Shown here piece after piece: positions 62,670-64,000 of a DNA stretch of 64,000 nt; position 1 is the stretch's first letter, and every line of letters begins with the position of its first letter. Both the position numbers and the translations under genes were made by a program. Below the pieces are notes generated by a model. It saw nothing but the letters and a program-made list of their open reading frames with translations, made no database searches and had not been told where the DNA came from. This stretch comes from an uncultured Latescibacterota bacterium (GTDB taxonomy: Bacteria > Latescibacterota > UBA2968 > UBA8231). Location of the stretch: the NCBI GenBank assembly GCA_958295495.1, contig OY282352.1:4286049-4350048 (forward strand), in the 5' to 3' direction.

Positions 62670-64000
62670 ATGAAACGCATCATTTGCACATTACTCAGCG
62701 CGTGGCTGCTCAGCGGCTGTGGCGATAGCCCTTCCGACCAAGAGCCAGCGGACGCGGCCGACCAGCGTGCAAAGGTCGAGGAAGGCCAAGCGGACGACTC
62801 GGCGTTTAAACAGGTCCCACGGAACCGGACCTTGATCATGGATTGCGCCGAAAGCGGCACCTGCGCCGGGCAGATCCAAGACTACAATTCGTTCAACCCC
62901 TATCTGCCGGAAACCACCACGCGCACCGGATACAATTTCGTCTTTGAGCCGCTGTACTTTTACAATGCCTTCGAGGGCAAGCTGATTCCCTGGATCTCCA
63001 CAAAGCACCGCTTCAACGACGCCTATACCGAAGTGGAAATCACCATTCGCCGAGGGGTCCAGTGGAGCGACGGCATGCCGTGGACGGCGCACGACTTGGT
63101 CTTTACGATCAACATGCTCAAGGACAACGCGCCCTTGTTGTCCTATTCGACCGACATGAAAAACTGGGTTCGAGAGGCCGTGGCCGTCGATAGCCTGACG
63201 GCGCGCATCGCCCTGACTGCGCCCAATCCGCGCTTTGTATTTTCGTATTTCACCCACAACTTCGGCAATGGGGTGCCGATCATGCCCAAGCACGTGTGGG
63301 AAGGACAGGCGCCAGACACCTTTGAAAACTTCGATCCGCAAAAAGGCTGGCCCGTGTTTTCCGGGCCTTACAAGTTGGTGCTATCCACGCCTCAGCAGCG
63401 CATCTGGGACTTGCGGCCGGGTTGGTGGGCCGCTGCCATCGGCTTCCAAGCCCTGCCCAAAGTCGAGCGCATCATCTACCTGCCTTACATGGAGGAAGCC
63501 AAGCGCGTCCAGAACCTAATCACCAACCATATAGATACCTGTCTGGACCTCCGGCCGCCCAACATCCTAACCGTACTCGACCGCAACCCCCGCGTTACTA
63601 CTTGGACCGGGCGGGAGCCACCGTACGGGTACGTGGATTTCTGGCCCATTTCGCTGGGCTTTAACAACCTGGAGGCCCCCTTCTCAGACGTGGACGTGCG
63701 CCGTGCGATCAACCACGCCATCGACCGCGCCCAGCTCGTGGAGGTCGGCTGGCAGGGAGCGGGCACCTCGACGCTCTTGCCCTTTCCCGCGTACCCGGCA
63801 CTCCGGCCTTATTTCAGCGAGGTCGAAGATTTGCTAGAGCAATACCAGGTCGGGGTCTTTGACTTGGCCAAGAGCGCGGCACTGATGAAAAGCATGGGCT
63901 GGCAGCGGCCCGAAGGGGGTTATTGGACGAAGGATGGAACGCCGTTTAAGATGGTCATCGACATCGCCTCGATCTTCCAAGACATAACGCCGGTCCTAGT
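62670..64000 (+). CDS. Family-5 ABC transporter solute-binding lipoprotein (paralogue, 3' end beyond window)
   Basis: 443 codons are present and the frame is still open at the edge. MKRIICTLLSAWLLSGCG is a signal peptide with lipobox LSGC (Cys17). After an acidic linker the mature part parallels the previous protein: RRGVQWSDGMPWTAHDLVF, NPRFVFSYFTHNFGNGVP, INHAIDRAQLVEVGWQGAG. The pair arose by tandem duplication; even the leader region (accaaggcgaggt) echoes the sequence around the end of the first gene. Substrate is unknown. Confidence 0.92.
   Translation, partial: MKRIICTLLSAWLLSGCGDSPSDQEPADAADQRAKVEEGQADDSAFKQVPRNRTLIMDCAESGTCAGQIQDYNSFNPYLPETTTRTGYNFVFEPLYFYNAFEGKLIPWISTKHRFNDAYTEVEITIRRGVQWSDGMPWTAHDLVFTINMLKDNAPLLSYSTDMKNWVREAVAVDSLTARIALTAPNPRFVFSYFTHNFGNGVPIMPKHVWEGQAPDTFENFDPQKGWPVFSGPYKLVLSTPQQRIWDLRPGWWAAAIGFQALPKVERIIYLPYMEEAKRVQNLITNHIDTCLDLRPPNILTVLDRNPRVTTWTGREPPYGYVDFWPISLGFNNLEAPFSDVDVRRAINHAIDRAQLVEVGWQGAGTSTLLPFPAYPALRPYFSEVEDLLEQYQVGVFDLAKSAALMKSMGWQRPEGGYWTKDGTPFKMVIDIASIFQDITPVL

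Noticed and set aside
1..64000. Search for tRNA, rRNA, CRISPR arrays and transposases
   Set aside because: No cloverleaf with CCA-type end, no rRNA-like stretch, no regularly spaced direct repeats and no transposase motif was found by eye. The only sizeable direct repeats are those at 33.8-35.5 kb.

Overview
The window is GC-rich bacterial DNA packed with short-spaced operons. MCE/Mla lipid transport, lipoproteins with lipoboxes, Lgt and an outer-membrane-type protein point to a Gram-negative (diderm) cell. The mix of a sulfatase, a phytanoyl-CoA dioxygenase, Gfo/Idh/MocA oxidoreductases, a D-aminoacylase and family-5 solute-binding lipoproteins resembles uncultivated lineages such as Latescibacterota or Poribacteria. 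That placement is an inference from gene content and there is no rRNA here to test it.

1-18.7 kb is mostly housekeeping. It holds a truncated NAD-dependent epimerase, a very large CPBP-family membrane protease with an apparent frameshift, an oxidoreductase, an L7Ae-like protein, a decayed purA start, a CYTH phosphatase, nadC, a glycogen-synthase-like glycosyltransferase, a DUF4384-like lipoprotein, an aspartate/aromatic aminotransferase and a glycogen-binding-domain protein. A minus-strand lipid-transport operon follows (lipid kinase, MlaD, PqiC-like lipoprotein, outer-membrane-type protein, STAS-MlaE, MlaF, then folA).

18.8-25.9 kb is a four-gene plus-strand lipid operon. It starts with a 1398-residue fusion of fatty-acyl reductase, adenylation domain, acyl carrier and PlsC acyltransferase, followed by lgt, an old-yellow-enzyme family protein and an SDR.

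26-43 kb alternates defence and metabolism. There is a one-polypeptide MmeI-type restriction-modification enzyme, a 1222-residue SIR2 protein and a Fic protein. Next comes a segment where the 3' end of an amidohydrolase gene is duplicated around two small unknown genes. A catabolic group (amidohydrolase, DUF2231 protein, sulfatase, PhyH) follows, and then three translationally coupled genes: a HEPN-like protein, a KGGVGR-motif ATPase and a second P-loop ATPase. I consider that trio the best candidate for an undescribed system.

43-47 kb has an oxidoreductase, a ThDP enzyme and a MOP-type transporter. 47.2-58.9 kb is a defence island entirely on the minus strand: a fused XRE-ImmA regulator, a PIN protein, a CBASS-like set (patatin CapV, CD-NTase, SEC-C protein), an uncharacterised gene pair of which one half is broken, a DUF433 antitoxin with a decayed DUF5615 toxin, and a type III restriction-modification operon led by a membrane pentapeptide-repeat protein.

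59-64 kb has a D-aminoacylase and two tandem paralogous peptide-type solute-binding lipoproteins; the second runs off the end. I found no tRNA, rRNA, CRISPR array or intact insertion sequence.
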